Shown here: one piece after another, positions 50,396-58,666 of the stretch | Layout: each line of letters begins with the position of its first letter | Numbering within the stretch: the stretch's first letter is position 1 | Source of the DNA: Streptomyces spiramyceticus | GTDB taxonomy: Bacteria; Actinomycetota; Actinomycetes; Streptomycetales; Streptomycetaceae | NCBI RefSeq assembly: GCF_028807635.1 | Contig: NZ_JARBAX010000001.1 | Location: forward strand, 4,079,501 to 4,143,500 | Length of the DNA stretch: 64,000 nucleotides | Direction of reading: 5' to 3' | Notes under the pieces: generated by a model | Databases searched by the model: none | Told to the model about the DNA's origin: nothing | Seen by the model: only the letters and a program-made list of their open reading frames with translations | Program-made: the position numbers and the translations under genes

Positions 50396-51439
50396 GTGAA
50401 CGGCACCCCCGCGCCCGACACTCTCGCGTTCGTCGAGAGTCCGGTCCAGCTCCTGAACGTCCTGGAGTGGGCCCACACCAGGACGAGCGACCTCACGGTC
50501 GTCGTCCTGTCACCCACCGACCCCATGACCCGCGGCCAGCTGCGGCGCATGGCGGAACTCGCCCGCGAAGAAGGCATGCGGGTGCGGTGGGAGGAGGCGC
50601 GCGGTGGGGCGGGGGCGCCGTTCCACACCATCGGCGGGCTCGCGGGCGCCCTGCGCCGGGCCCGCCGCATAGTCATCGGCGACCCGTTCTCGCGGTACGT
50701 ACAGCTGCTGCTGACCATCACGCGTGCCCGGGACCTGGTCGTCGTCGACGACGGCACGGCCACCATGGAGTTCATCGCGCAGCTCGCAGGCGGCGAGCGA
50801 CTGGTGCGCTGGCACCGGCGCGGCGGCCGGCGCGGGCCGCGCGACCTCGTCTTCGGGCCGGTGTCGGCGGCCGCGCGCCGCCGCCTCACCCCGTCCCCTG
50901 CCCGGATCGTCGAGGTCTTCACCTCGATGCCGCTGGAGGAGGCCGCCCCCGGGATCACCGTCACCGCGAACGACTTCGCGTGGACCCGCAGCCGCTTCGG
51001 CCCGCCCCGTATCACGCGCGGCGCCGACCTGGTCGGGACCTCGCTGGTCGAGACGGGCGTCGTGGACCCCGACCGGTACGTCGAGGCGGTCACCACCCTG
51101 GCCCGCACCCACGGCGCCACCCGCTACTTCGCCCACCGCCGCGAGAGCACCGAAAAGCTGCACCGCCTGGCCGTCGAGACGGGCCTGGAGATCGTCCGCC
51201 CCGAGCTGCCGCTGGAGCTCATCGCACGGCGCGGCCCCATCGGCCGTACGATCCTGAGCTTCCCGTCCACGGTGGTGCACACGCTCCCGCTCGCCCTCGC
51301 GGGCACGGGCGTACGCGTCGCGGTCTGCGACGTCTCACCCCAGTGGCTGCGGGACACGGCCTCGCCGCGTGCCCAGGGCTTCCTGTCGGGCGTCACGACG
51401 ACGGCCCGCGACGTGCAGCGCCTCCCGGCCCTGAACTGA
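50396..51439 (+). CDS. Sialyltransferase-like glycosyltransferase (GT52/polysialyltransferase type)
   Basis: Encodes 347 residues. The N-terminus DTLAFVESPVQLLNVLEWAH, then IVIGDPFSRYVQLLLTITRARDLVVVDDGTATMEF, and later YFAHRRESTEKLH and FPSTVVHTLPLALAGTGVRV, follow the plan of bacterial CMP-sialic-acid transferases of the GT52 type (ESPLQ start, DDG, S-T near the end). It is probably another nonulosonate transferase. GTG 50396 lies 35 bp after neuB, without a clear ribosome site. Last gene of the cluster on this strand. Confidence 0.78.
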   Translation: MNGTPAPDTLAFVESPVQLLNVLEWAHTRTSDLTVVVLSPTDPMTRGQLRRMAELAREEGMRVRWEEARGGAGAPFHTIGGLAGALRRARRIVIGDPFSRYVQLLLTITRARDLVVVDDGTATMEFIAQLAGGERLVRWHRRGGRRGPRDLVFGPVSAAARRRLTPSPARIVEVFTSMPLEEAAPGITVTANDFAWTRSRFGPPRITRGADLVGTSLVETGVVDPDRYVEAVTTLARTHGATRYFAHRRESTEKLHRLAVETGLEIVRPELPLELIARRGPIGRTILSFPSTVVHTLPLALAGTGVRVAVCDVSPQWLRDTASPRAQGFLSGVTTTARDVQRLPALN

Positions 51440-51591
51440 CGGCCTTGGAGTAACCGGCCTTGAAGTAACCCCATGGTTTACCCTGCGCCGGTAACGCCCA
51501 TGCGCAGCACGCCAGTTTATTTTCCCCTATGCGGCTGAACTTTTGTTGATCGCTGGTTAGTTGCACCCCGAATGGGCCTACTCTTCCAGGG

Positions 51592-52845
51592 GTGAACCAG
51601 CTGATGTCCCGCGCGTCCGAAGAAGCAGACCGGCCAGGAGCAGACCGGCCGGGGGAGGCTCCGCTGCCCGGTGCTCTGCCCATGAGCCTGCGTGTCGAAC
51701 TGATCGCCTTCCGCCGGGACTTGCACATGCATCCTGAGCTCGGCAACCAGGAGTTCCGCACGACCGCGGCGATCAAGGCCCGGCTCGAAGAGGCCGGACT
51801 GGAGCCGCGTGTGCTCACCACCGGCACGGGCCTGATGTGCGACATCGGAGACTGGGACGGCGTACGCCCCCTGCTGGCCATCCGCGCCGACATCGACGCA
51901 CTCCCCATCCCCGACACGAAAACGGGCGTCCCGTACCGCTCCACCGTCCCCGACCGCGCCCACGCCTGCGGCCACGACGTCCACACCGCCGCGGTCCTCG
52001 GCGCCGGGCTCGTCCTCGCCGACCTGCACACCCGGGGCCTGCTGCCGCATCCCGTACGGCTGATCTTCCAGCCCGCCGAGGAAGTGCTGCCCGGCGGCGC
52101 CACCGACGCGATCGAGGCCGGGGTGCTGGAAGGCGTGGGCAGGATCATCGCGGTGCACTGCGATCCCAAGGTGGACGCGGGCCGCATCGGCCTGCGGCCG
52201 GGCGCGATCACCTCGGCCTGCGACCGCCTGGAGGTCTCGCTCGACGGCCCCGGCGGCCACACCGCCCGCCCGCACCTCACCACCGACCTGGTCACCGCGG
52301 CCGCCAGGGTGGTCACCGACGTCCCGGCCCTGATCGCCCGCCGCATCGACGCGCGCGCGGGGCTCGCGGTGACCTGGGGGCGTATCGAATCGGGCCACGC
52401 CTGCAACGTGATCCCGCAGCGCGCCGAGCTGTCCGGAACCGTTCGCTGCCTGGACCTCCAGGCCTGGCGCGAGGCCCCCGACCTGGTCCATGCCGCGATC
52501 GACGAGATCGCGAACCTGCACGGCGCAAAGTCGCAGATCAACTACATCCGCGGCGTCCCGCCCGTTGTCAATGACCCGGCCGTCACCGACCTGCTCGCCG
52601 CCGCCATGACGGCCAGGCGCGGATCGTACGCAATCGAGGACACCGAGCAGAGCCTCGGCGGCGAGGACTTCTCCTGGTACCTGGAACAGGTCCCCGGCGC
52701 AATGGCCCGTCTGGGCGTACGGGCTCCGGGCGACACTGCCCGGCGTGACCTGCATCGTGGTGATTTCGACGTGGATGAGCACGCGATCGAGGCCGGGGTC
52801 GAGCTCTTCACGGCTGCCGCGCTACTCGACGGACACCGTTCGTAA
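51592..52845 (+). CDS. M20-family amidohydrolase/carboxypeptidase
   Basis: Encodes 417 residues of the M20D (hippurate hydrolase/IAA-amino acid hydrolase) type: RRDLHMHPELGNQEFRTT, IRADIDALPIPD, RAHACGHDVHTAAVLG, LIFQPAEEVLPGGA, SLGGEDFSWYL. Metal ligands (His, Asp, Glu) and the catalytic Asp are in place. It should release an acid from an N-acyl amino acid; the substrate is unknown. GTG 51592 is adjacent to AGGGG; ATG 51604 is about equally likely. Confidence 0.9.
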   Translation: MNQLMSRASEEADRPGADRPGEAPLPGALPMSLRVELIAFRRDLHMHPELGNQEFRTTAAIKARLEEAGLEPRVLTTGTGLMCDIGDWDGVRPLLAIRADIDALPIPDTKTGVPYRSTVPDRAHACGHDVHTAAVLGAGLVLADLHTRGLLPHPVRLIFQPAEEVLPGGATDAIEAGVLEGVGRIIAVHCDPKVDAGRIGLRPGAITSACDRLEVSLDGPGGHTARPHLTTDLVTAAARVVTDVPALIARRIDARAGLAVTWGRIESGHACNVIPQRAELSGTVRCLDLQAWREAPDLVHAAIDEIANLHGAKSQINYIRGVPPVVNDPAVTDLLAAAMTARRGSYAIEDTEQSLGGEDFSWYLEQVPGAMARLGVRAPGDTARRDLHRGDFDVDEHAIEAGVELFTAAALLDGHRS

Positions 52846-52910
52846 TCAGCCACGGCGCCTTCCGTTCACGACGATCCGATAACAGCTGTCGTACGGGCTC
52901 TTATCCGGCA

Positions 52911-52926
52911 TCTACGCGCGTTACGA
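52911..52926. promoter_or_regulatory. Nucleoside-regulon site A (half-degenerate)
   Basis: TCTACGCGCGTTACGA, upstream of the BMP lipoprotein gene, keeps one half and the centre of the palindrome CTACGCGCGTAG seen at 54134 and 58623. Confidence 0.5.
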
Positions 52927-52982
52927 TCGCCGCGAAACCAGCGCCGGCAGAGGCGCTTCGGTCAGGTTGAAGGAGCCCTCCC

Positions 52983-54026
52983 TTGCGCCGCGTAACCAGG
53001 ATTGCCACTGTGGCCATCGCGTCCACGGCCCTTGCACTTTCCGCCACCGCGTGTGGCAAGACGTCGGACTCCGGGTCCGACTCGAAGGAACCCAGCGCCG
53101 CCATCGCGTACGACATCGGCGGCCGCGGCGACCAGTCCTTCAATGACGCCGCCTACGCGGGTCTCACGAAGGCCGAGAAAGACCTCGACATCATGGGCAA
53201 CGACCAGGAGCCCTCCGAGGGCGAGTCGGACGCCGACAAGGTCCAGCGCCTCACCGAGCTGGCCCGCTCCGGCAACAACCCGGTGATCGGTGTCGGCTTC
53301 GCCTACGCCCCGGCCATCAAGAAGGTCGCGCCGAAGTTCCCGAAGGTCACCTTCGGCATCATCGACGACACCTCGGTGACCGGTGAGAACATCGCGAACA
53401 TGGTCTTCAACGAGGAGCAGGGTTCGTACCTCGCCGGCGTCGCCGCCGCCAAGGCCACCAAGACCAACAAGGTCGGCTTCATCGGTGGTGTCGAGGTCCC
53501 GCTGATCAAGAAGTTCGAGGCGGGCTTCGCCCAGGGCGTCAAGGACACCAACCCCAAGGTCCAGGTGCTCAAGCAGTACCTGACGCAGCCGCCGAACACT
53601 GACGGCTTCTCCAAGCCCGACCTCGGCAAGGCCGCTGCCCAGGGCCAGCTCGACAAGGGCGCCGACGTGATCTACCACGCCGCGGGCCTCGCGGGTTCCG
53701 GCTCGATCGAGGCTGCCGCCTCGGCGGGCAAGTGGGCCATCGGTGTCGACTCGGACCAGTACAACCAGGCCGGTCTGGCGAAGTACAAGGCCAAGATCCT
53801 GACGTCCGTCACCAAGGACGTCTCCGACGCGGTCTACAACCTGATCAAGTCGGTCAAGGACGGCAAGCCGCAGTCCGGCGAGGTCCGCTACGGCCTCGAC
53901 AAGGACGGCGTCGGCCTCTCCGCTTCCAACCCGGAGTACAAGAAGATGGCGGACCTCGTCGCCGCCGTCGACAAGGCGAAGGCCGACATCATCGCCGGCA
54001 AGATCAAGGTCAAGACCGCGCCGTAA
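52983..54026 (+). CDS. BMP-family lipoprotein, nucleoside ABC transporter binding protein
   Basis: Encodes 347 residues. The signal has a lipobox-like SATAC (about residue 24). The mature protein is BMP/PnrA-like: AIAYDIGGRGDQSFNDAAYAGL, NPVIGVGFAYAPA, VTFGIIDDTSV, NMVFNEEQGSYLAGVAA, VGFIGGVEVPLI, VIYHAAGLAGSGSIEA and WAIGVDSDQY. Binds purine or pyrimidine nucleosides for the downstream ABC transporter. Starts at TTG 52983, behind GAAGGAG, a clear case for a TTG start. A strong terminator follows, which would let it be made in excess over the membrane parts. Confidence 0.93.
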   Translation: MRRVTRIATVAIASTALALSATACGKTSDSGSDSKEPSAAIAYDIGGRGDQSFNDAAYAGLTKAEKDLDIMGNDQEPSEGESDADKVQRLTELARSGNNPVIGVGFAYAPAIKKVAPKFPKVTFGIIDDTSVTGENIANMVFNEEQGSYLAGVAAAKATKTNKVGFIGGVEVPLIKKFEAGFAQGVKDTNPKVQVLKQYLTQPPNTDGFSKPDLGKAAAQGQLDKGADVIYHAAGLAGSGSIEAAASAGKWAIGVDSDQYNQAGLAKYKAKILTSVTKDVSDAVYNLIKSVKDGKPQSGEVRYGLDKDGVGLSASNPEYKKMADLVAAVDKAKADIIAGKIKVKTAP

Positions 54027-54047
54027 GGCCGCTGGTCACGACATGAT

Positions 54048-54094
54048 CCCGGGGGTCCGGTGAGGCGGTTCCCGCCGCCTCTCCGGCCCCCGGG
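54048..54094 (+). terminator. Long GC-rich hairpin after the BMP gene
   Basis: CCCGGGGG, CCGG and GAGGCGG on the left arm pair in turn with CCGCCTC, CCGG and CCCCCGGG (54048-54094, single-nt bulges), with TCTTTT following at 54113. It separates the binding-protein gene from the ATPase gene. Confidence 0.82.
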
Positions 54095-54133
54095 CCGCAT
54101 TCCCTGCTCGGTCTTTTCGATATTTGGCATTGC

Positions 54134-54145
54134 TACGCGCGTAGA
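54134..54145. promoter_or_regulatory. Nucleoside-regulon site B
   Basis: CTACGCGCGTAG, a perfect 12-bp palindrome in the gap ahead of the ABC ATPase gene. Confidence 0.7.
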
Positions 54146-54231
54146 CAATCTCTCAGCACGATAGTTTCACCGCGCCCTGCCTTCTGCCCCGCTCCCGCCC
54201 TCCCGCTCCTTTCCGCCAAGGAGAGTGCGTC

Positions 54232-55791
54232 ATCAACGCGTCCAGCCCGCCCCCCGCCGTAGAACTGCACGGCATCACCAAGCGCTTCCCCGGCGTCGTC
54301 GCCAACCACGACATCGACATCACCATCCGCAAGGGCACCGTGCACGCCCTCGTCGGTGAGAACGGTGCCGGCAAGTCGACCCTGATGAAGATCCTTTACG
54401 GCATGCAGAAGCCGGACGAGGGCACCATCACCGTCGACGGGGAGCAGGTCAGCTTCCACAGCCCCGCCGACGCCATCGCACGCGGCATCGGCATGGTGCA
54501 CCAGCACTTCATGCTCGCCGACAACCTCACCGTCCTGGAGAACGTCGTTCTCGGCGGCGAGAAGCTGTACGGCATCGGCAGCAAGGCCCGCACGAAGATC
54601 AAGGAGATCTCGGACGCGTACGGCCTGAATGTGCGCCCCGACGCCCTGGTCGAGAACCTCGGTGTCGCCGACCGCCAGCGCGTGGAGATCCTCAAGGTCC
54701 TCTACCGCGGCGCCCGCATCCTCATCCTCGACGAGCCGACCGCGGTGCTCGTACCGCAGGAGGTCGACGCGCTGTTCGCCAACCTCCGCGAGCTCAAGTC
54801 CGAGGGCCTGACGGTCATCTTCATCTCGCACAAGCTGGGCGAGGTCCTGTCGGTCGCCGACGACATCACCGTCATCAGGCGCGGCACGACCGTCGGCACC
54901 GCCGACCCCAAGAAGACCACCACCAAGCAGCTCGCGGAGCTGATGGTCGGCACCGAGCTCCCGTCGCCCGAGACCCGCGAGTCGACGGTCACCGACGTAC
55001 CGATGCTCCGCATCCAGAACCTCTACCTGAACGCCGTCGACCCCGACGGCGTCGTGCGCGAGGTGCTGGCCGGGATCGACTTCACCATCCACAAGGGCGA
55101 AGTCCTCGGCATCGCGGGTGTCGAGGGCAACGGCCAGGCCGAGCTCGTCGAGACGATCATGGGCCTGCGCGACCCGGACGGCGGCGTCATCACGCTCGAC
55201 ACCGCCGACATCTCGCACGCGCCGACCCGCAAGCGCCGCGAGAGCGGCATCGGCTACATCCCCGAGGACCGCCACCGGCACGGCCTGCTTCTCGAAGCCC
55301 CGCTGTGGGAGAACCGCATCCTCGGCCACGTCACCGAGGAGCCCAACTCCAGGCGCGGACTGCTCGACCTGAAGGCCGCCCGCAGCGACACCGAGCGGAT
55401 CGTGCGCGAGTACGACGTCCGTACGCCCGGTATCGAGGTCACCGCGGCCTCCCTGTCCGGCGGCAACCAGCAGAAGCTGATCGTCGGCCGCGAGATGAGC
55501 CACGCCCCCACGCTGCTGATCGCCGCACACCCCACGCGCGGTGTCGACGTCGGCGCCCAGGCGCAGATCTGGGACCAGATCCGCGAGGCACGCCGCGAGG
55601 GACTGGCCGTACTGCTGATCTCCGCCGACCTGGACGAGCTCATCGGGCTCTCCGACACCCTGCGGGTCATGTACCGCGGCCGCCTGGTCGCGGACGCCGA
55701 CCCGGCCACCATCACCCCGGAGGAGCTGGGCTCGGCCATGACCGGCGCCGCCAGCGGTCATCTGGAGCACGCCCCGGAGGACGAGGCCTGA
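54232..55791 (+). CDS. Nucleoside ABC transporter ATPase (double nucleotide-binding domain)
   Basis: Encodes about 519 residues. First ATPase: ELHGITKRFPGVVANHDIDI, GENGAGKST (Lys48), ADRQRVEILKVLYRGARILI, LDEPTA. Second: GIAGVEGNGQAELVETI, LSGGNQQKLIVGREM, AAHPTRGVD. It powers uptake through the two permeases and the BMP binding protein. Start: in-frame GTG 54340 would cut off the first strand and lie inside the domain. The conserved sequence begins around ATC 54232 (AAGGAG eight bases before), and no ATG, GTG or TTG is in frame there; CTG 54184 is the other option. AUC initiation is therefore likely. Confidence 0.88.
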   Translation: MNASSPPPAVELHGITKRFPGVVANHDIDITIRKGTVHALVGENGAGKSTLMKILYGMQKPDEGTITVDGEQVSFHSPADAIARGIGMVHQHFMLADNLTVLENVVLGGEKLYGIGSKARTKIKEISDAYGLNVRPDALVENLGVADRQRVEILKVLYRGARILILDEPTAVLVPQEVDALFANLRELKSEGLTVIFISHKLGEVLSVADDITVIRRGTTVGTADPKKTTTKQLAELMVGTELPSPETRESTVTDVPMLRIQNLYLNAVDPDGVVREVLAGIDFTIHKGEVLGIAGVEGNGQAELVETIMGLRDPDGGVITLDTADISHAPTRKRRESGIGYIPEDRHRHGLLLEAPLWENRILGHVTEEPNSRRGLLDLKAARSDTERIVREYDVRTPGIEVTAASLSGGNQQKLIVGREMSHAPTLLIAAHPTRGVDVGAQAQIWDQIREARREGLAVLLISADLDELIGLSDTLRVMYRGRLVADADPATITPEELGSAMTGAASGHLEHAPEDEA

Positions 55792-56903
55792 TGAAGAAAT
55801 TCGACAAGGACCGGCTGATCCTGGGCCTCGCCGGCCCAGTGCTCGCCCTGGTCGTCGCCATCGCGCTCACCTCGGTGGTGCTGCTCGCATCGGGCCGCGA
55901 CGCGATCGAGCCGTACACGCTGATGATCGAGAGCGCCCAGTTCGCCGACATCCAGGTTCTGATCCTCAACCAGGCCGGCACGTACTACCTCGCGGCGCTC
56001 GCCGTGGCCGTCGGCTTCCGCATGAACCTCTTCAACATCGGCGTCGACGGCCAGTACCGTCTCGCCGCGATGATGGCGGCCCTCGCCGGCGCCGCCGTCG
56101 AGCTGCCCGGCCCGCTGCACATCGCGCTGATCGTGATCGTCGCGATGCTGACCGGCGCCTTCTGGGCCGGTATCGCAGGTGTTCTCAAGACCCTGCGCGG
56201 GGTGAGCGAGGTCGTCTCCACGATCATGCTCAACGCGATCGCCACCAGCCTGATCGCCTGGCTGATCCTCACGGACAACTTCGGCGTGCAGCTCCCGGGT
56301 TCCAACGACCTGACCACCGGCGAGATCTCGGAGTCCGGCTGGTTCCCGAGCGTGAGCGCGGGCGCCGGCGGCGAGATCTACGGCTTCACGTTCGTGGCCT
56401 TCGCGCTCGGCGTCGTCTACTGGTTCATCCTCAACCGCACCCGCTTCGGCTTCGACCTGCGCGCCACCGGCGCCAGCCAGACCGCCGCCGCGGCCTCCGG
56501 TGTCGACGCCAAGAAGATGGTCCTCACCGCCATGCTGATCTCGGGCGGCGTCGCCGGCCTTGCCGGTATGCCGACGCTGCTGGGCGACACCCACACGTAC
56601 AGCCTCAGCTTCCCGACCGGCATCGGCTTCACGGGCATCACCATCGCCCTGCTCGGCCGCAACAACCCGATCGGCATCTTCTTCAGCGCGCTCCTGATCG
56701 CCTTCCTGGACAAGGCGTCCGCCGCGCTCGACCAGCACGGTTACGAGAAGGAGATCGCCACGATCATGCAGGGCCTGATCGTGATCGCGGTCGTCGTCAG
56801 TTACGAACTCGTCCGCCGCTACGGGCTCCGACGCCAGCAGCAGAAGGTGGGCGAAGAGCTCGCCGCAGCCGCCCGCAAGAACCGTGAGGAGGTGGCGGCG
56901 TAA
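55791..56903 (+). CDS. Nucleoside ABC transporter permease
   Basis: Encodes 370 residues with about nine spans. Matches BMP-associated permeases: YYLAALAVAVGFRMNLFNIGVDGQYRLAAM, VSEVVSTIMLNAIATSL, TRFGFDLRATGASQTAAAASGVD and PIGIFFSALLIAFLDKAS. The ATG overlaps the ATPase stop (TGATG). It forms the membrane channel with the next permease. Confidence 0.93.
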   Translation: MKKFDKDRLILGLAGPVLALVVAIALTSVVLLASGRDAIEPYTLMIESAQFADIQVLILNQAGTYYLAALAVAVGFRMNLFNIGVDGQYRLAAMMAALAGAAVELPGPLHIALIVIVAMLTGAFWAGIAGVLKTLRGVSEVVSTIMLNAIATSLIAWLILTDNFGVQLPGSNDLTTGEISESGWFPSVSAGAGGEIYGFTFVAFALGVVYWFILNRTRFGFDLRATGASQTAAAASGVDAKKMVLTAMLISGGVAGLAGMPTLLGDTHTYSLSFPTGIGFTGITIALLGRNNPIGIFFSALLIAFLDKASAALDQHGYEKEIATIMQGLIVIAVVVSYELVRRYGLRRQQQKVGEELAAAARKNREEVAA

Positions 56904-58165
56904 TGAGTACAAGCACTGTCTCCGCCGTGAGCGCGGCGCCCAAGAAGAGCGCCCGCCGCAAACTGTCCACCCCTGTCGTCCTGCTGATCATCGCGGGCGG
57001 GCTCGCCCTGGTCTCGCTGGTCCGCATCATCAGCGGCGCAGACGACCTGACCTCCGTCGGCCAGGTCTCCGGCGCGCTCCAGCTCGCCATCCCGATCGGC
57101 CTCGCCGGTCTCGGCGGCCTCTGGGCCGAGCGCGCGGGCGTCGTCAACATCGGCCTCGAAGGCATGATGATCCTCGGCACCTGGTTCGGCGCCTATGCCG
57201 GCTACCAGTGGGGCCCGTGGACGGGTGTCGCCTTCGGCATCCTCGGCGGCGCGATCGGCGGTCTGCTGCACGCGATCATCACGGTCACCTTCGGCGTGAA
57301 CCACATCGTCTCCGGCGTGGCCATCAACATCCTCGCCGTCGGCGCCACCCGCTACCTGTCCAACTTCACCTTCGACAAGGTCGAGGGCGGTTCCTCCAAG
57401 CAGTCCCCACGGATCGACTCGATCACCTCGGTCACGGTTCCAGGGCTGTCGGACTGGCTACGGGACCTGCAGGGCAAACACTGGTTCTTCATCTCGGACG
57501 TCGCCGGCGTCCTCGGCGGCCTGGTGACCAACCTGTCGCTGCTGACCATCGTCGCGCTGCTGCTGATCCCGGCCACCATCTGGATCCTCTGGCGCACGGC
57601 CTTCGGCCTGCGGCTGCGCTCCTGCGGCGAGAACCCGATGGCCGCCGAGTCCCTCGGCGTCAACGTCTACAAGTACAAGTACATCGCCGTCGTCGTCTCC
57701 GGCGGACTCGCCGGTCTCGCGGGTGCCTTCCTGGCCATCGTCGCCACCGGCATCTACCAGGAGGGCCAGACCGGCGGCCGCGGCTACATCGGTCTCGCCG
57801 CGATGATCTTCGGTAACTGGATGCCCGGCGGAATGGCGCTCGGCGCCGGACTCTTCGGCTTCACCGACAGCCTCAAGCTGCGCGGTGGCGCCGAGAACGT
57901 CCACGCGATGCTGCTCCTGCTGGCCATCCTCCTGGTGGTCGTCGTGCTCTGGCAGCTGTACAAGAAGAAGTACCTGCCCGCCCTGATCTCCGCCGCCGTC
58001 GCCGGGCTGCTGTTCACCTGGTACGCGCTGACGGACGAGGTCCCGAGCCAGTTCGTGGACGCCGCGCCGTACGTCACCACGCTGCTCGTTCTGGCACTCT
58101 CCGCCCAACGGCTCCGCATGCCGAAGGCCGACGGCATGCCGTACCGCAAGGGCCAGGGCAAATGA
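56903..58165 (+). CDS. Nucleoside ABC transporter permease (second)
   Basis: Encodes 420 residues, very hydrophobic. Conserved: AIPIGLAGLGGLWAERAGVVNIGLEGMMILGTWFGA, GVNHIVSGVAINILAVGATRY, GLRLRSCGENPMAAESLGVNVYKYKY and GRGYIGLAAMIFGNWMPGGM. The overlap TAATG couples it to the first permease; the stop overlaps the cytidine deaminase start. It forms the heterodimeric channel. Confidence 0.93.
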   Translation: MSTSTVSAVSAAPKKSARRKLSTPVVLLIIAGGLALVSLVRIISGADDLTSVGQVSGALQLAIPIGLAGLGGLWAERAGVVNIGLEGMMILGTWFGAYAGYQWGPWTGVAFGILGGAIGGLLHAIITVTFGVNHIVSGVAINILAVGATRYLSNFTFDKVEGGSSKQSPRIDSITSVTVPGLSDWLRDLQGKHWFFISDVAGVLGGLVTNLSLLTIVALLLIPATIWILWRTAFGLRLRSCGENPMAAESLGVNVYKYKYIAVVVSGGLAGLAGAFLAIVATGIYQEGQTGGRGYIGLAAMIFGNWMPGGMALGAGLFGFTDSLKLRGGAENVHAMLLLLAILLVVVVLWQLYKKKYLPALISAAVAGLLFTWYALTDEVPSQFVDAAPYVTTLLVLALSAQRLRMPKADGMPYRKGQGK

Positions 58166-58563
58166 CGGACGCCGCGGTCAAGGCCGAGTGGGACGCCCTG
58201 AAGGAGGCGGCGCGCGAGGCGATGTCCCATGCGTACGCCCCCTACTCGGGCTACCCGGTCGGCGCCGCGGCCCTCGTCGACGACGGCCGCACGGTCGCCA
58301 GCTGCAACGTCGAGAACGCGTCGTACGGCCTTTCGCTGTGCGCCGAGTGCGGCCTCGTGTCGCAGCTGAACGCCACCGGCGGCGGACGCCTGACGCACTT
58401 CGTGTGCGTCGACGGCCGGGGCGACATCCTGATGCCGTGCGGCCGCTGCCGTCAGCTGCTGTACGAATTCGGGGGTCCCGCACTCCTCCTGGAGACGTCG
58501 ACGGGCATCCGTACGCTCGCCGACATGCTTCCCGACGCGTTCGGGCCACACCACCTGGCATGA
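58162..58563 (+). CDS. cdd: Cytidine deaminase
   Basis: Encodes 133 residues, the size of the tetrameric all-cysteine enzyme: YAPYSGYPVGAAALVDDG, SCNVENASYGLSLCAECGLVS (Cys ligand and catalytic Glu) and MPCGRCRQLLYEFGG (other two Cys). Deaminates cytidine and deoxycytidine to uridine. ATGA overlap puts it in the transport operon, so import and salvage are linked. Confidence 0.95.
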   Translation: MTDAAVKAEWDALKEAAREAMSHAYAPYSGYPVGAAALVDDGRTVASCNVENASYGLSLCAECGLVSQLNATGGGRLTHFVCVDGRGDILMPCGRCRQLLYEFGGPALLLETSTGIRTLADMLPDAFGPHHLA

Positions 58564-58568
58564 CGAAC

Positions 58569-58606
58569 CGGCCCTTCCGACACGGCATCATCGGTCGGAA
58601 GGGCCG
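58569..58606 (+). terminator. Perfect 13-bp hairpin between cdd and deoA
   Basis: CGGCCCTTCCGAC (58569-58581) pairs exactly with 58594-58606 across 12 nt. It likely ends the transport-cdd operon before the thymidine phosphorylase gene. Confidence 0.78.
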
Positions 58607-58621
58607 CCGCGTTTTCCCATC

Positions 58622-58635
58622 TCTATGCGCGTAGA
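58622..58635. promoter_or_regulatory. Nucleoside-regulon site C
   Basis: TCTATGCGCGTAGA, a 14-bp palindrome with a single T/C deviation from the site at 54134, directly upstream of the thymidine phosphorylase gene. Confidence 0.65.
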
Positions 58636-58666
58636 AACACTCCGTACGCCGGAAGGAACCCACTCC

